From Balanoglossus misakiensis (lineage: Eukaryota > Hemichordata), in assembly GCA_040954595.2 (NCBI GenBank), contig CM082584.2, positions 868,001-932,000 of the forward strand: DNA of 64,000 nt, written 5' to 3'. Shown here piece after piece: positions 46,201 through 58,479 of this stretch. The translations under genes and the position numbers were made by a program. The notes beneath the pieces were generated by a model. That model was not told the origin of the DNA and ran no database searches. It saw nothing but the letters and a program-made list of their open reading frames with translations. The stretch's first letter is position 1. Every line of letters starts with the position of its first letter.

Positions 46201-46960
46201 AATGTTAAAACTTTACTTTTTAAATCTGTTTTTTAGCCATTTGTTGTATTGTACTTTTGCTTTAAGCGTCATTGATCACATTTTTGTGGATACTGACACT
46301 ATACAAATAAATTATTATTATTATTATTATTTTGATTACAGAGGTGGGGTTTAATCTTGCCTTTGCATATGTTTATCCCTGTCCTGTTGCAGTGGGCTTG
46401 TATCTATGGTAACCTAATTATCAGCAGTAAAGGCCACAACTATGAAACAGTTTTAATATCAAGCACTCTCTGAATTACACGGCCATTCTCATTGGTGTAT
46501 ATAGTGTAGTCACGTTGTATTTTACTGCAACTGATGAAAGTCTCCTAAAAAAACAAATGTGTCTTTACCCACTGTGCACAGAGTATTTGAATGATACTCA
46601 GTTGATGGTCATATAGTATAGCGCCCTCTGCTGTAGTATTTTGATTATGGAGGTGGGGTTTAATCTTGTCTTTGCATATGTTTATCCCTGTCCTGTTGCA
46701 TTGGGCTTGTATCTATGGTAACCTAATTATCAGCAGTAAAGGCCACAACTATGATACAGTTTTAATATCAAGCACTCTCTGAATTACATGGCCATTCTCA
46801 TTGGTGTATATAGTGTAGTCACGTTGTATTTTACTGCAACTGATGAAAGTCTCCTAAAAAAAACAAATGTGTATTTACCCACTGTGCACAGAGTTTTTGA
46901 ATGATACTCAGTTGATGGTCATATAGTATAGCACCCTCTGTGGTAGTATTTGGATTATAG
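43291..46960. repeat. 309-bp satellite array, left arm
   Basis: Units are recognised by TATAGCGCCCTCTGTGGTAG at about 43305, 43601, 43910, 44234, 44543, 44853, 45162 (variant), 46618 and 46928. Spacing is 309-310 bp except a 15-bp internal duplication at 44195 and a shorter first unit. One unit is split by a LINE fragment (45188-46327). The first unit carries a run of G at about 43331-43340. The right arm has two fewer units. Confidence 0.9.
45188..46327 (+). mobile_element. 5'-truncated CR1/L2-type LINE fragment, left arm
   Basis: A 1.14-kb insert in a satellite unit, with likely target duplication TATTTTG (45181-45187 and 46328-46334). It encodes the end of a reverse transcriptase and the conserved C-terminal region of CR1/L2-like LINEs: GVP-x-GSVLGP, FYADD near 45400, SLGVILDSCLTM, RIDSCNSLLFGLP, LHWLPV, SYGDRAF, LWNNLP. 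TAG at 45301 interrupts GVPxG; downstream the frame is open to 46236. The 3' tail is a (TTA)n run (46309-46331), typical for L2/CR1 relatives. No endonuclease remains. Confidence 0.9.
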
Positions 46961-47226
46961 GGGAAGGGGTAACCTACCTTTTCTATACATGTATATGGTT
47001 ATCCCTCTTCTATTGCATTCCGCTTGTATCTATGGAAACCTAATTATCAGCAGTGAATGCCAAATTGTAAAACAGCAACATATTTATTATCAAACACTGT
47101 ATGGAATTGAATATACACAATATGTTTTGTATGTTTGCTGGCTACATACATACATGCATAAATACGTACATACATATATTACACTCATACTCAAACACAC
47201 AGCTAATGGACTCTTTTTTGTTCATC

Positions 47227-47299
47227 ATCCCCACCAGGAATCGAACCAGGATCTCTTATCACAAAGTGACAAGTGTGTTAACCATTACACCATGAGGAT
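47227..47299 (-). repeat. tRNA-like sequence (tRNA-derived SINE head), left arm
   Basis: On the minus strand a 73-nt cloverleaf-like sequence: acceptor ATCCTCA pairs with TGGGGAT, D arm GTGTAATGGTTAACAC, B box GGTTCGATTCC. The D arm and A box resemble tRNA-Gln. The anticodon loop is 9 nt, the T stem has a T-T mismatch, and no T4 terminator follows, so a working tRNA is unlikely. The following sequence (tRNA-unrelated, with (ATGT) stretches) could be a SINE body. Confidence 0.6.
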
Positions 47300-47535
47300 T
47301 GTTTTATCTCCACTAACTGCCAACACACTGTCCAATTGCACATTCACTCACTGACATATTCAACACACCAGTTTTTTTATTTCAATAAAAATTCACAAAT
47401 GCATGTGAGAAATAACAGAGAGTCAGAAATTGGCATCCACAGGAGTTACTGCATTGCTATATGGTATTATAGAGCAGCCAATGCAGTCTAACACTTTTAT
47501 TAGCTTATTAAAGGCAGAAAGTCTCTTTGCTGCCC

Positions 47536-47818
47536 TTTTTTAATAATTATGTGTGATACAAGAGACTGTTAATGTGGATATATAGTGAATCAACGTTCGA
47601 CCACACACAGCTTCCATCCCGTTTGTAGGATATGACAGTAAAAACTCGCCCAAAATGAATAAATGGTAAAGACCAATTATTCATTTTGGCAAGATTTTTC
47701 ACTCTCGTGTCTACAAGCAGTGTGTGTTGTTGAATGTTGATTCACTATATATCCACATGTACATTAACATAAATGGTGTCTTGCATCAAACATAATTAAT
47801 GGAAAAGGGTCCCTTTAA
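47536..47818. mobile_element. 280-bp foldback MITE in the spacer
   Basis: Nearly the whole segment is one imperfect hairpin: CCCTTTTTTAATAATTATG at the left end pairs with CATAATTAATGGAAAAGGG at the right, and TGTGGATATATAGTGAATCA (47573) recurs inverted near 47740. Arms are about 135 bp. The target duplication is unclear. Confidence 0.7.
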
Positions 47819-48339
47819 TTTATATACTTATCAAATTGTAAGCTAACCAATATGGTTAGAAGTCTGATTTGCTTGGACGTGAACCAATATGATCTATCAA
47901 AATTTTCTGGTAAAAGTTTGAGTAACTATAACGTGTGCTTTCACCTTTTTTCATCATGTTGCTTGGGCCCTGACAATGCTGCTTTATAGCTACTACAGGA
48001 TTAGATTACTTCCATTTGGCAGTAGCATATAAGTGTAATGGTGTAGAAAGTTTATCCTGTTTACTGAAAGAGGAATTGCAAGAGAAACCATGTGTTATAA
48101 AAAAAACTAGAAGATATTAAATAGCCTTAGTAAACATTTCCCAGAAACATTTCAATGAACAGTTACCATAATGTACTTTACATTAGAGTCAGAGGTGACT
48201 AAAAGGCTAATATTGTCATTTGTGAAATGTACACAATTGTATTTATATTGTCGGTGAACTGTTTAGCTGTGTTGTCAGTTATGTTGAGCTTATTAGATTG
48301 GGTGATTGTCTTATTGGGTGAGTGGTGTCACTGTCTGTC

Positions 48340-48600
48340 ACTTTTCTTTACTGAAACCAAGGGGCCAATTACTTTGAAATTTAGTATGCAGGTTCCTAGG
48401 GTGAAGTTGGTAGAGTTTATGTAAATTGTGGTGAAATGTGTAATTTTTGATCAATTTTAATTGTGTTTAGTTAAATTCTTTGTACAATTACTTTGAAATT
48501 TAGTATGTAGGTCCTTGGGGTTGATTTTACTGGAATTTGCTCAATTTGTGACAGAATGTGGAATATGTTATTTCGGAAGCAATTGCTTGTTTGGTCTTTT
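48340..48600. repeat. Degenerate tandem repeat, about 120-bp unit
   Basis: Two copies of CAATTACTTTGAAATTTAGT (about 48366 and 48487) followed by ATGTAGGT-CCT-GGG and AATTTG-TCAA. Related in wording to 22140-23300 and 17290-18070. Confidence 0.55.
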
Positions 48601-49064
48601 TTATTTCATAAACCAGATACTGTGATTGTTTTTTCTGTTCTTTTTTGTATGTGTGTCTATTTTCACAATTGAAATAAATTAATATAAGGCTATATAAAAT
48701 AAATTGGAGTTTTATGCTTTTTGTGTAAGTATGAATGTATGTATGTGTGTAAGAAGATTGATATTGTTTGTATGGTTGATATCAGATATCATATGTCTTA
48801 TAGTGAGAAAGAAACCACTACACAATTCCTAGTAGTATTTGTGGTAATATATCTGTTTTGAGAATATAGCCCATTAGTATATTGTAGTCTTTGTACAACT
48901 TTTCTTCAAAATGTGTTATATGAACAAATAAAATATGGCAAGAAGATGAATTGTTTCGAAGAATGAATCATAATAAACAGTAGAATTTGGTCAATTTTTG
49001 TTCAGGCATAAAGAAATAGCTTGTACATGAGCTTGCACGACGGTATTTGGTCAATACAGGGCGC

Positions 49065-49183
49065 ATGCATGTATGTATGTATGTATGTATGTATGTATGT
49101 ATGTATGTATGTATGTATGTATCTATGTATCTATGTATGCATGCATGTATGTATGTATGTATGAATGTATGTATGTATGTATG

Positions 49184-49217
<34 letters not shown>

Positions 49218-49330
49218 TGTATGTATGTATGCATGCATGCATGCATGTATGTATGTATGTATGTATGTATGTATGTATGTATGTATGTATGTATGTATGT
49301 ATGTATATATGTATGTATGTATGTATGTAC
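49065..49330. repeat. (ATGT)n microsatellite, about 265 bp
   Basis: A long tetranucleotide run with scattered ATCT and GCAT variants. It produces false frames of about 115 codons on both strands. Confidence 0.97.
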
Positions 49331-51690
49331 CTATCTAACACACAACACACACTGTGTATATTTGTTGGGCATTTTGGTTTTCTACCACATATCTCAGTAG
49401 TTTCCATGCCATAGTGACTCTTCAGTTTTACATAATGATATCCAATATAACCCAATCTACTATTAATGCGATTTTTTTTTTCATTTTGATTGTGGAAATG
49501 GTTAAAAATGAAAAACATCTGAATTTGTACTTTAATAAATATAAGCTATATAGTATTTTAAAATGGTCATAAATTTATGTTAACATGGCAAAACATGTTT
49601 TAGTGTTTATGTATACTTGTTTAATATAGAGAAATAATTGTACAAATAAAATGACAACTTACTTTTGCTTTTAAAAATAATTAAAAATGGTAATGTTTCT
49701 TGAGATATACCAGGGTTTCTAGAATATAGAGGGCGCTGGCACGGGAACATTTGATGGTTGTCCCCAATACAACATTCTGGTATCATGTTTTATCATCTGT
49801 GGACATTTGGCAGCGATATCCAACAAGATGTGCATAAAATCCCGAGAAGGTCTTCTCGTTGTATTGCTTCTTGAGATATTGAAACTGTCTTGAATCCCAA
49901 CGCGAATGTGATGGTGATGCGTATGTTGTTGCACGTAGTCACATCCGAAAACGAATCAAGTGCTCTTGTTGTTCAGCAGCTGAATATAGGTTAGTGGGAT
50001 ATGTGTATATTCTCGTGGTTATTTTTAATGAGTATAAATGACAGAATCGGTGGTTTGAACGTGTAAGAGTTGATGGTATTGGTTATGTAGTTGTGTTTTA
50101 TCCAATGGTAGTGTGATTTTAATTGTGTATGAGGCGATGGCAGTTTTTATCAGGCTTTTTTTATTTTCGTGTCGAGCGACATCCAATATGGCGGTTGTCG
50201 TTATATACTGAAAGGGTTTCGTTTGTATGCATGTTTTGGCAAATTGTATATATGTTAAGATGGTGAAGTTTGCTTGAAGGAATAGAAACATCAGAGGCTG
50301 GGTACATCGGAGTTTCTATTTCATTCCATACAAGTTGAAATTAAGCTTATTTTTGGAGTGTATACAGGTACATATGATTATTTAGAAACGGTTTTAGGCA
50401 AGTGAATCTGCTGAATTCGGGCGATCGGTCTTGTATCGTGTGTATGAAACGTACAAGCAGTGGTAGGATATTATTTTGGGATGTGTACTTCAATAGTTTC
50501 CATGTCTCTTATATGTATTTGTCAAAAAATAAACAGTAGTAAAAATGGATTGTATTTTCCATTATTTTTTCTGTTAATATTGTATGTTTACATGACCAAA
50601 AGCCTTAAGGTTTTCATTGGAATTTATATCAGGGTAATCAATTTGTTTCTGATAATTATTTGCTTCAAATATGGAACAATCTGTGTGAGTACATAACAGA
50701 AACATTGCTAGATAATTTGACATTTGAATTGTTCGTAAGAATGTGAGGACAAGCATAGAATTGGCCAAATTATGCTGGTGACCACTCTGTTTAGTGTGTA
50801 TGCTTTCTAGTCGTGACAGGCATGTTAAAAACATAGACAATGAAATCTGGTTGGAGCATGAAAAGTAGAGTTGACTTGTTAACATATTTTGATGCCATGA
50901 AACCATTTTGTGGACAGGACAATTTATGTGACCAAGAATTGATTTTCTGAATATCACAAGGTTGATAGTGAATTCATTGTAATTTGTTGTCCTGTTTAAG
51001 TAGTGGGGTTATTGTAAAAAAATCATCATTCGCTATCTTGTACTTGGAGTGATGTCATCTCGACATTGATACATTATGGCTATTGAGAGGTGCGTGTTAT
51101 GCAGGCAAGTGTATATCTTGATGTACTTCTTTAAATACACAATTATACTTAATGATTTAATTTAAAAGTTTTGTTTATTTTCTTGACAGTTTTGGCTACC
51201 AAAGAGTTCTCAAGGTGAGTGTTGGTGTACATCAGTGCAAAGTATCATGTACAAACTAAGAGATCAACACACTCAATTGTGTATTGTGTCGTGTACGAAT
51301 TAGTTTCGTAAATCATTTGTAGATAACGTGTTTAGTTTTGTGGTAAGTGACACTGAGGTTTCAGATCGGATAGGATGATTGTCCAGTGCCATGCATTGTG
51401 TGTTAACATGTGAAAGCACTAGCCTAATTTGTTTGAAATTTGGTATTCAGGGATGATGTAAGAAAAAATAATTTTAACAGTTCATAGAATCAGTGTTTAT
51501 TAATACTTCAAAAAGGTATGTGACTTGAATGTGTGCAGTACATCATTGTGCTATGTGGTGTTAACACCATTGAATAGTGCCATTACTTACAGCAATCTTA
51601 CAGCAATGGCTTCAGTAAAAATTTGAGTATGATTTGTGTGATTCCTGATACCCCTGTCTTGTCATTTGTGATGTTTTACTGTGTACTTTT
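49331..51690. other. AT-rich spacer part, no gene seen
   Basis: A TAGAGGGCGCTGGCAC motif lies at 49727, similar to the core shared by the satellite and the LTR. Otherwise unremarkable. Confidence 0.5.
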
Positions 51691-51778
51691 TGAAATAAAG
51701 AAACTGGTGTGTTAGTTGAATATGTCAGTGAGTGAATGTGCAATTGGACAGTGTGTTGGCAGTTAGTGGAGATAAAAA

Positions 51779-51851
51779 ATCCTCATGGTGTAATGGTTAA
51801 CACACTTGTCACTTTGTGATAAGAGATCCAGGTTCGATAACTGGTGGGGAT
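51779..51851 (+). repeat. tRNA-like sequence, right arm
   Basis: Mirror of 47227-47299. Acceptor pairing is kept, but the B box is GGTTCGATAAC, so the T-stem closing pair is lost. Same 9-nt anticodon loop. Probably a decayed SINE head. Confidence 0.6.
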
Positions 51852-52109
51852 GATGAAAAAAAGAGTCCATTAGCTGTGTGTTTGAGTATGAGTGTAATAT
51901 ATGTATGTACGTATTTATGCATGTATGTAGCCAGCAAACACACAAAACATATTGTGTATATTCAATTCCATACAGTGTTTGATAATAAATATGTTGCTGT
52001 TTTACAATTTGGCATTCACTGCTGATAATTAGGTTTCCATAGATACAAGCGGAATGCAATAGAAGAGGGATAACCATATACATGTATAGAAAAGGTAGGT
52101 TACCCCTTC

Positions 52110-55100
52110 CCCTATCATCCAAATACTACCACAGAGGGTGCTATACTATATGACCATCAACTGAGTATCATTCAAATACTCTGTGCACAGTGGGTAAATA
52201 CACATTTGTTTTTTTTAGGAGACTTTCATCAGTTGCAGTAAAATACAACGTGACTACACTATATACACCAATGAGAATGGCCATGTAATTCAGAGAGTGC
52301 TTGATATTAAAACTGTATCATAGTTGTGGCCTTTACTGCTGATAATTAGTTTACCATAGATACAAGCCCAATGCAACAGGACAGGGATAAACATATGCAA
52401 AGACAAGATTAAACCCCACCTCCATAATCAAAATACTACCGCAGAGGGCGCTATACTATATGACCATCAACTGAGTATCATTCAAATACTCTGTGCACAG
52501 TGGGTAAAGACACATTTGTTTTTTTAGGAGACTTTCATCAGTTGCAGTAAAATACAACATGACTACACTATATACACCAATGAGAATGGCCGTGTAATTC
52601 AGAGAGTGCTTGATATTAAAACTGTTTCATAGTTGTGGCCTTTACTGCTGATAATAGGTTACCATAGATACAAGCCCAATGCAACAGGACAGGGATAAAC
52701 ATATGCAAAGGCAAGATTAAACCCCACCTCTGTAATCAAAATAATAATAATAATAATAATTTATTTGTATAGTGTCAGTATCCACAAAAATGTGATCAAT
52801 GACGCTTAAAGCAAAAGTACAATACAACAAATGGCTAAAAAACAGATTTAAAAAGTAAAGTTTTAACATTTGATTTAAAAACAGATAAGTCTGGTGCCTG
52901 GCGAATGGTAAGTGGAAGATTATTCCAAAGAATTGGAGCAGCAACAGTAAAAGCACGATCACCATAACTCTTGGTGCGTGATCGAACAAGGCAGAGTTTG
53001 AACTGATCAGCTGACCTTAAATTGCGACACGGAACATATAGATTAGTCATGCTAGAAAGATAGATTGGACCAAGTTTATGAATGGATTTAAAAATGAGAA
53101 CTAACATCTTAAAAACAATACGCTGTGTAACAGGTAGCCAGTGCAACTGATACAAAATTGGAGTGATGTGACAGGTGATTTTTGAATGAGTAACAATTCT
53201 AGCAGCAATATTCTGAACGCGTTGGATACGGTTGATTGAATACTTCGGGAGCCCAAATAAAAGTGAATTACATGAATCAATTCGAGAAGTAATGAATGCA
53301 TGAACTAATTGCTCTGTAGCAGAATGAGATAAATATTTGCGGATAAGCGCAATGCGACGTAAATGAAAAGTGGCAGAGCGTCAGATCTGTCCAATATGTG
53401 GCTTCATTGTCAGACAAGAGTCAAGGATCACACCAAGGCTCTTAGCCTGACAATGGACAGGAATCAGAGAATCGCCAACACGAATTTCTGAAATCCCTCT
53501 AGCAGACAGATCACCTGAAATACCAAAGAAAATAACAAATTCAGTCTTATCATCGTATAAGCACAAGAAGTTTTCAGACATCCAAAACCTAACATCGGAT
53601 ATACAAAGTTCAAGATTTGAAACAGTTCTTGCTGCGTTGTCTTTACTAAAAGACATATAAAGTGAAGAGTCATCTGCATAAAAACTATAAAGACAACCAT
53701 GACTTTGAACTAATTCACCAAATGGAGATGGGTACATATTGAAAAGTATATGACCAAGAACTGATCCCTGTGGTACCCCAGTGTCGAGCCGATAGAAAGG
53801 TGATTGGGTGGAATTTACAAGTACACACTGACTACGATTGGAAAGGTATGACTTAAACCACATGAGAACAGTATCTGAAAGACCAAAATACTACCACAGA
53901 GGGTGCTATACTATATGACCATCAACTGAGTATCATTCAAATACTCTGTGCACAGTGGGTAAACACACATTTCGTTTTTTAGGAGACTTTCATCAGTTGT
54001 AGTAAAATAGAACGTGACTACACTATATACACCAATGAGAATGGCCATGTAATTCAGAGAGTGCTTGATATTAAAACTGTATCATAGTTGTGGCCTTTAC
54101 TGCTGATAATTAGGTTACCATAGATACAAGCCCAATGCAACATGACAGGGATAAACATATGCAAAGACAAGATTAAACCCCACCTCCATAATCAAAATAC
54201 TACCACAGAGGGCGCTATACTATATGACCATCAACTGAGTATCATTCAAATACTCTGTGCACAGTGGGTAAAGACTTATTTGTTTTTTTAGGAGACTTTC
54301 ATCAGTTGCAGTAAAATACAACGTGACTACACTATATACACCAATGAGAATGGCCATGTAATTCAGAGAGTGCTTGATATTAAAACTGTTTCATAGTTGT
54401 GGCCTTTACTGCTGATAATTAGGTTACCATAGATACAAGCCCAATGCAACATGACAGGGATAAACATATGCAAAGACAAGATTAAACCCCACCTCCATAA
54501 TCAAAATACTACCACAGAGGGCGCTATACTATATGACCATCAACTGAGTATCATTCAAATACTCTGTGCACAGTGGGTAAAGACACATTTGGTTTTTTAG
54601 GAGACTTTCATCAGTTGTAGTAAAATACAACGTGACTACACTATATACACCAATGAGAATGGCCATGTAATTCAGAGAGTGCTTGATATTAAAACTGTTT
54701 CATAGTTGTGGCCTTTACTGCTGATAATTAGGTTACCATAGATACAAGCCCAATGCAACATGACAGGGATAAACATATGCAAAGACAAGATTTAACCCCA
54801 CCTCCATAATCAAAATACTACCACAGAGGGCGCTATACTATATGACCATCAACTGAGTATCATTCAAATACTCTGTGCACAGTGGGTAAAGACACATTTG
54901 GTTTTTAGGAGACTTTCACCAGTTGCAGTAAAATACAACGTGACTACACTATATGCACCAATGAGAATGGCCGTGTAATTCAGAGTGCTTGTTATTAAAA
55001 CTGTTTCAAAGCTGTGGCCTTTACTGCTGATAATTAGGTTACCATAGATACAAGTGGAATGGAACCGGACAGGGATAAACATACAAAGGCTAGGTTAACC

Positions 55101-55140
55101 CCCCCCCCCCAATACTACCACAGAGGGCGCTATACTGATT
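52110..55140. repeat. 309-bp satellite array, right arm
   Basis: Inverse of 43291-46960. The complement CTACCACAGAGGGCGCTATA recurs at roughly 310-bp steps between 53890 and 55130, and twice more near 52130 and 52440. It has two units fewer than the left arm. The LINE insertion sits in the same unit. Confidence 0.9.
52744..53883 (-). mobile_element. 5'-truncated CR1/L2-type LINE fragment, right arm
   Basis: Mirror of 45188-46327 at the same site. Here GVPQGSVLG is open, but a TGA (53383-53381) replaces a Cys codon in the ICRSA stretch, so this copy is dead at a different position. The GSVLGP proline is His here. Confidence 0.9.
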
Positions 55141-56786
55141 ATCAAGTCTGTACCATTGAAATAAATCTGTGCAGATTGGGTAAATTAGGCATTTGGTTCT
55201 TCAGATTTTCATAAGTTGCACTAAAATGCTATTTGGCCCACTACAAGGACAAATAAGTCAAAAATGGCAAATTTGACGTTTACTTTGAGGTTGGCATGGG
55301 GCAAACGAGACAATACAAGAACACTGAAACTCAATTAGTGAAACACTAAAGTTGTACTTTATTTCTCTAACAAACTTAGAGAAAATTTACATGGCCATCT
55401 TTTTACTCAGAGACCTGATGTTGAATAGAAATGTGGTAGTGCAGGTCCACATGAGTGCCGTGTACTAGCCTCTCTCTCTGCAAATCCATCCACAACTTGC
55501 ATGCAGATAGTGGGAGTCTGATGTAAGCAACTACTGCAGTTACAGTCAGGACGTAAGTGGGATAATTAAACAGCAGGGGATCATGCAATGCAAACACTTG
55601 AACTGGCCAGTAACGTTTGAATTGCTCATTTGCATACAGTTTTTCAACTTTTTTCACAACGAAAGTTAAGCAACTAGCAACCCATTTCTGACAATTATTT
55701 CACCCCAGGCACATTACTGGTACTATGAGTGTACTACATGTGATTTTTCATGAAGTTTTATCGAGAAGAATTTCTTTACTTCCACTGACAAAATTGTGAT
55801 CACGAAATTCAAAGTGACCTTGAAGTTACAAAAAAAAATATCAGCCATACCCACACAAAAATTAACCCCCTCAGGTTTTAGAAACATTATTAAACTCCTC
55901 TATTCATAATTTTGACATGAATATATCCATGCCGAGAGTCAAGGACCACAATTTACTGTGCCATAGGTCAGTCCTGAGAAGTCAGTCAGCGTGAATAGTG
56001 TATAGACTCCGTATGTAATATGCTAATGAGAGATAACGACGCGTTGAAAAGGAAGCCATTACGTCATGGGTTAACATGCGTTGACCTACTTCAATGCATA
56101 CACATATGGCAAACACGGCTGTACTCGTCGATGGCGAAGGCAATTTTTACACCGTCATTACCCCACAACGGAGCGGCTCACACTATTATAATTTCACGGT
56201 AACTTAGTTCAATATCTTCCTAACCTACCCAATTTTTTTCAAGACAAGAAATCTTTGCCGAGAGTCAAGGACCACAATTTAAACCAACATACCGAAACTG
56301 TCTTTCTCGGGAAAGCGTCGTTAAAACTTCACGAAAAATCATCCTATCATTGACTATGGTGTTTCATACACGTCTTAGAAAAAACGGGTGCACTACGATC
56401 ACTTGTAGTACCGAAAATCTCCGTTTGAACATTTTTCGAACTGGCCGTAACTGCCACTCAGCGACTTTCACATTCAAATAGATCTCTTTGATCTCACCGC
56501 CGTAATTACCCCACTTACGTCCTGACTGGTTAATACTTAGAAAGTGTATTACCTCCAACACCCCATGGACGGTATCATGTCATCACCAGTAGCTATAGGT
56601 TCTTTTAACACCTTGAGAGAAAAAATGGATTGTTACTGATAGATTACAAAGCACTGACAATACAAGAGGGGGAGGGGTAAGGTTTGTTGAGAGCAGTTGT
56701 TTTTTGCTAAACATTAGTGAAAATATGAAATTATTGACATGTAGGATTTCAATTTTATGATGTAAGAGTATTTTATAATATCTCAC
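55141..56786. other. Noncoding stretch, mirror of 41650-43290
   Basis: Carries the same small repeats and the 84-codon frame (55403-55657, minus) with its AATAAA on the far side. No additional content. Confidence 0.4.
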
Positions 56787-58160
56787 CGGGACTTCAGTTG
56801 TCGCTGTAGTATTTAACCCAAGTTTAACTGTGCCACCCACGTCCATGCATGGCAAGGTTTTCTCTCCCAAAAGTTTCAGTTTGGTATCCCAGTTACCATC
56901 AGTTGCACTTACTCCACGCCTTCTAAGTTGAATGCAATTTACCATCACAGGATTCATACTGTGGTGCAAAGACAATTAAAAACATCGATTGTAAGTCATT
57001 TAGTAGTGATACCATTGTGACCAAACCTCGTTTTAAAATACATGTAATCTGTACTCGAAACTATCATTTTTTTCTTTCTAGAATATTAGAACGCGCTCAA
57101 AAATAAAAATGCGACCTGTAAGCGAGTGCCGCGTTTCAATTGGTACTGACGATAAACACCGCCACTCGGAGATAAAATCAACGTTTTTTTTTTTTTTTTA
57201 ATGCAAGTGAACGCATGGAGGCGGCCATATTGAATTTAGGTTACATCCCAAGACATTCCGACTGGTCTTCAGGTGGATTCGGGAAAGGTCTCTAAAACAT
57301 AATCGGTCATCCAATTTTGTATACTAAATTTCTAAAAATGTAGGACATGGGAGGTTAACATACCCACAATGACTACACACAAAAAAGGGCCCAGGCGTTT
57401 CGGGGTGCGATTGTTACGTACCTTAGCTCCATCATCTGCAACCATGCAGCCAAGGCGTGGCAGTGAAATTGTGCCTCATTGAGGATACAGTCTAGATCCG
57501 GAATTCAGCCAACGGCAAACTGTTTAGCGTGCCTTGTATGCAGCAGGATGGCAACGTTCTGGAACTTAAATTCTGGAAAGAAAATCCGAAATAGCTGAAC
57601 AGATAACAGAAGAGAGAATACATACAGCTCCGCAACTTTTCCACTGGAAGATATAACACCATTTGCCTCTATGATAGAGCAAAGGTATGTTATAATCGCA
57701 CCCCGAAACTTATGGGCCTTTTTTTTGACGTAGTCATTTCGGGTATCTTAACCTCCCATCTTCTACATTTTTAGAAATTTACTCCACAAAATTGAATGAC
57801 CCATTACATTTTAGAGACCTTTCCCGAATTCAACCGAAGCCTAATCGGAAGGTCTTCGGATGTAATCCAATATGGCAGCCTCCATGCGATCACGTACATT
57901 GAAAATCCATTGATTTCATCGCCGATTACCGATGTTTATCGTCAATACCGATTCAAACGCGGCACTCGTTTACAAGTCGCATTTATTTTTGATCGCGTTC
58001 CAATATTTTAAACAAACTAGATTACTGATAAAAATGCTCAAAATTTTTCCTCCAAATGCCACCTTTACGGATTCAGTCACACAACTTACAGACTACGCCA
58101 AACTTTTTTCCAGATCATACCTTGCGGGCGTAAAGCGATGGATATACCTGAAAAATTGGT
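56787..58160 (-). pseudogene. OB-B: rearranged second OB gene, right arm
   Basis: Mirror of the left OB-B. Exon 2 relic is at 56787-56958 (minus), with exon 1 material inverted at about 57435-57684 (plus). The same frameshift and missing piece are present, so OB-B was broken before palindrome 2 formed. Confidence 0.6.
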
Positions 58161-58479
58161 AACAGAATTGTATCATCCGCCACAAATAATGATATCAGAA
58201 GTCGAGATATCTCCACAGAAGAAGAGGGTGTGCGTTGTAGGAAAAGTCCATGATGTGAGTACTGTCAAATGTTGCACAAATAGCCGTTAAACCTGAAATA
58301 TAGATTGAAAGTGGATATTGTTTTACACAATTTTTGAACATTGAAGTAAAGTATTAGAATGATGGAATCCGATAAAAAAAGTGAGTTGGTAATTTCGGCA
58401 TCCGACTTCGTTATTAAAAATGGAAAGGTTTGCGATTCGGTTCAAGTAGTATTTGCAAGTTTGAAAGGAAATATTTCAT

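Larger units (their letters stand above)
32509..47390. repeat. Palindrome 2, left arm
   Basis: Inverted match to 51691-64000. Coordinate sums of matching points are constant within blocks: 96509 for 32509-36040, about 98437 for 40200-43600, and about 99071 for 45190-47390. The jumps are an extra 2-kb unit and two extra satellite units in this arm. Identity looks like 98-99% in aligned stretches by eye. The left limit is set only by the window end of the partner; the arm may reach further left. Confidence 0.95.
47391..51690. other. Palindrome 2 spacer
   Basis: About 4.3 kb not repeated inversely. Contains a 280-bp foldback element, a degenerate tandem repeat, a large (ATGT)n microsatellite and otherwise AT-rich DNA. 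No gene is supported; frames of 65-130 codons here come mainly from the microsatellite or lack any motif. Confidence 0.7.

Noticed and set aside
43291-46960. CRISPR array (regular repeats with spacing)
   Set aside because: The units are 309-bp satellite monomers joined directly with no unique spacers, in animal DNA.
47227-47299. Functional tRNA gene
   Set aside because: Anticodon loop of 9 nt, mismatched T stem and no run of T after the gene.
49047-49518. Open frames of 113-131 codons made of repeating Met-Tyr-Val-Cys or Tyr-Ile-His
   Set aside because: They are translations of the (ATGT)n microsatellite on both strands, not genes. The same applies to 6546-6861.
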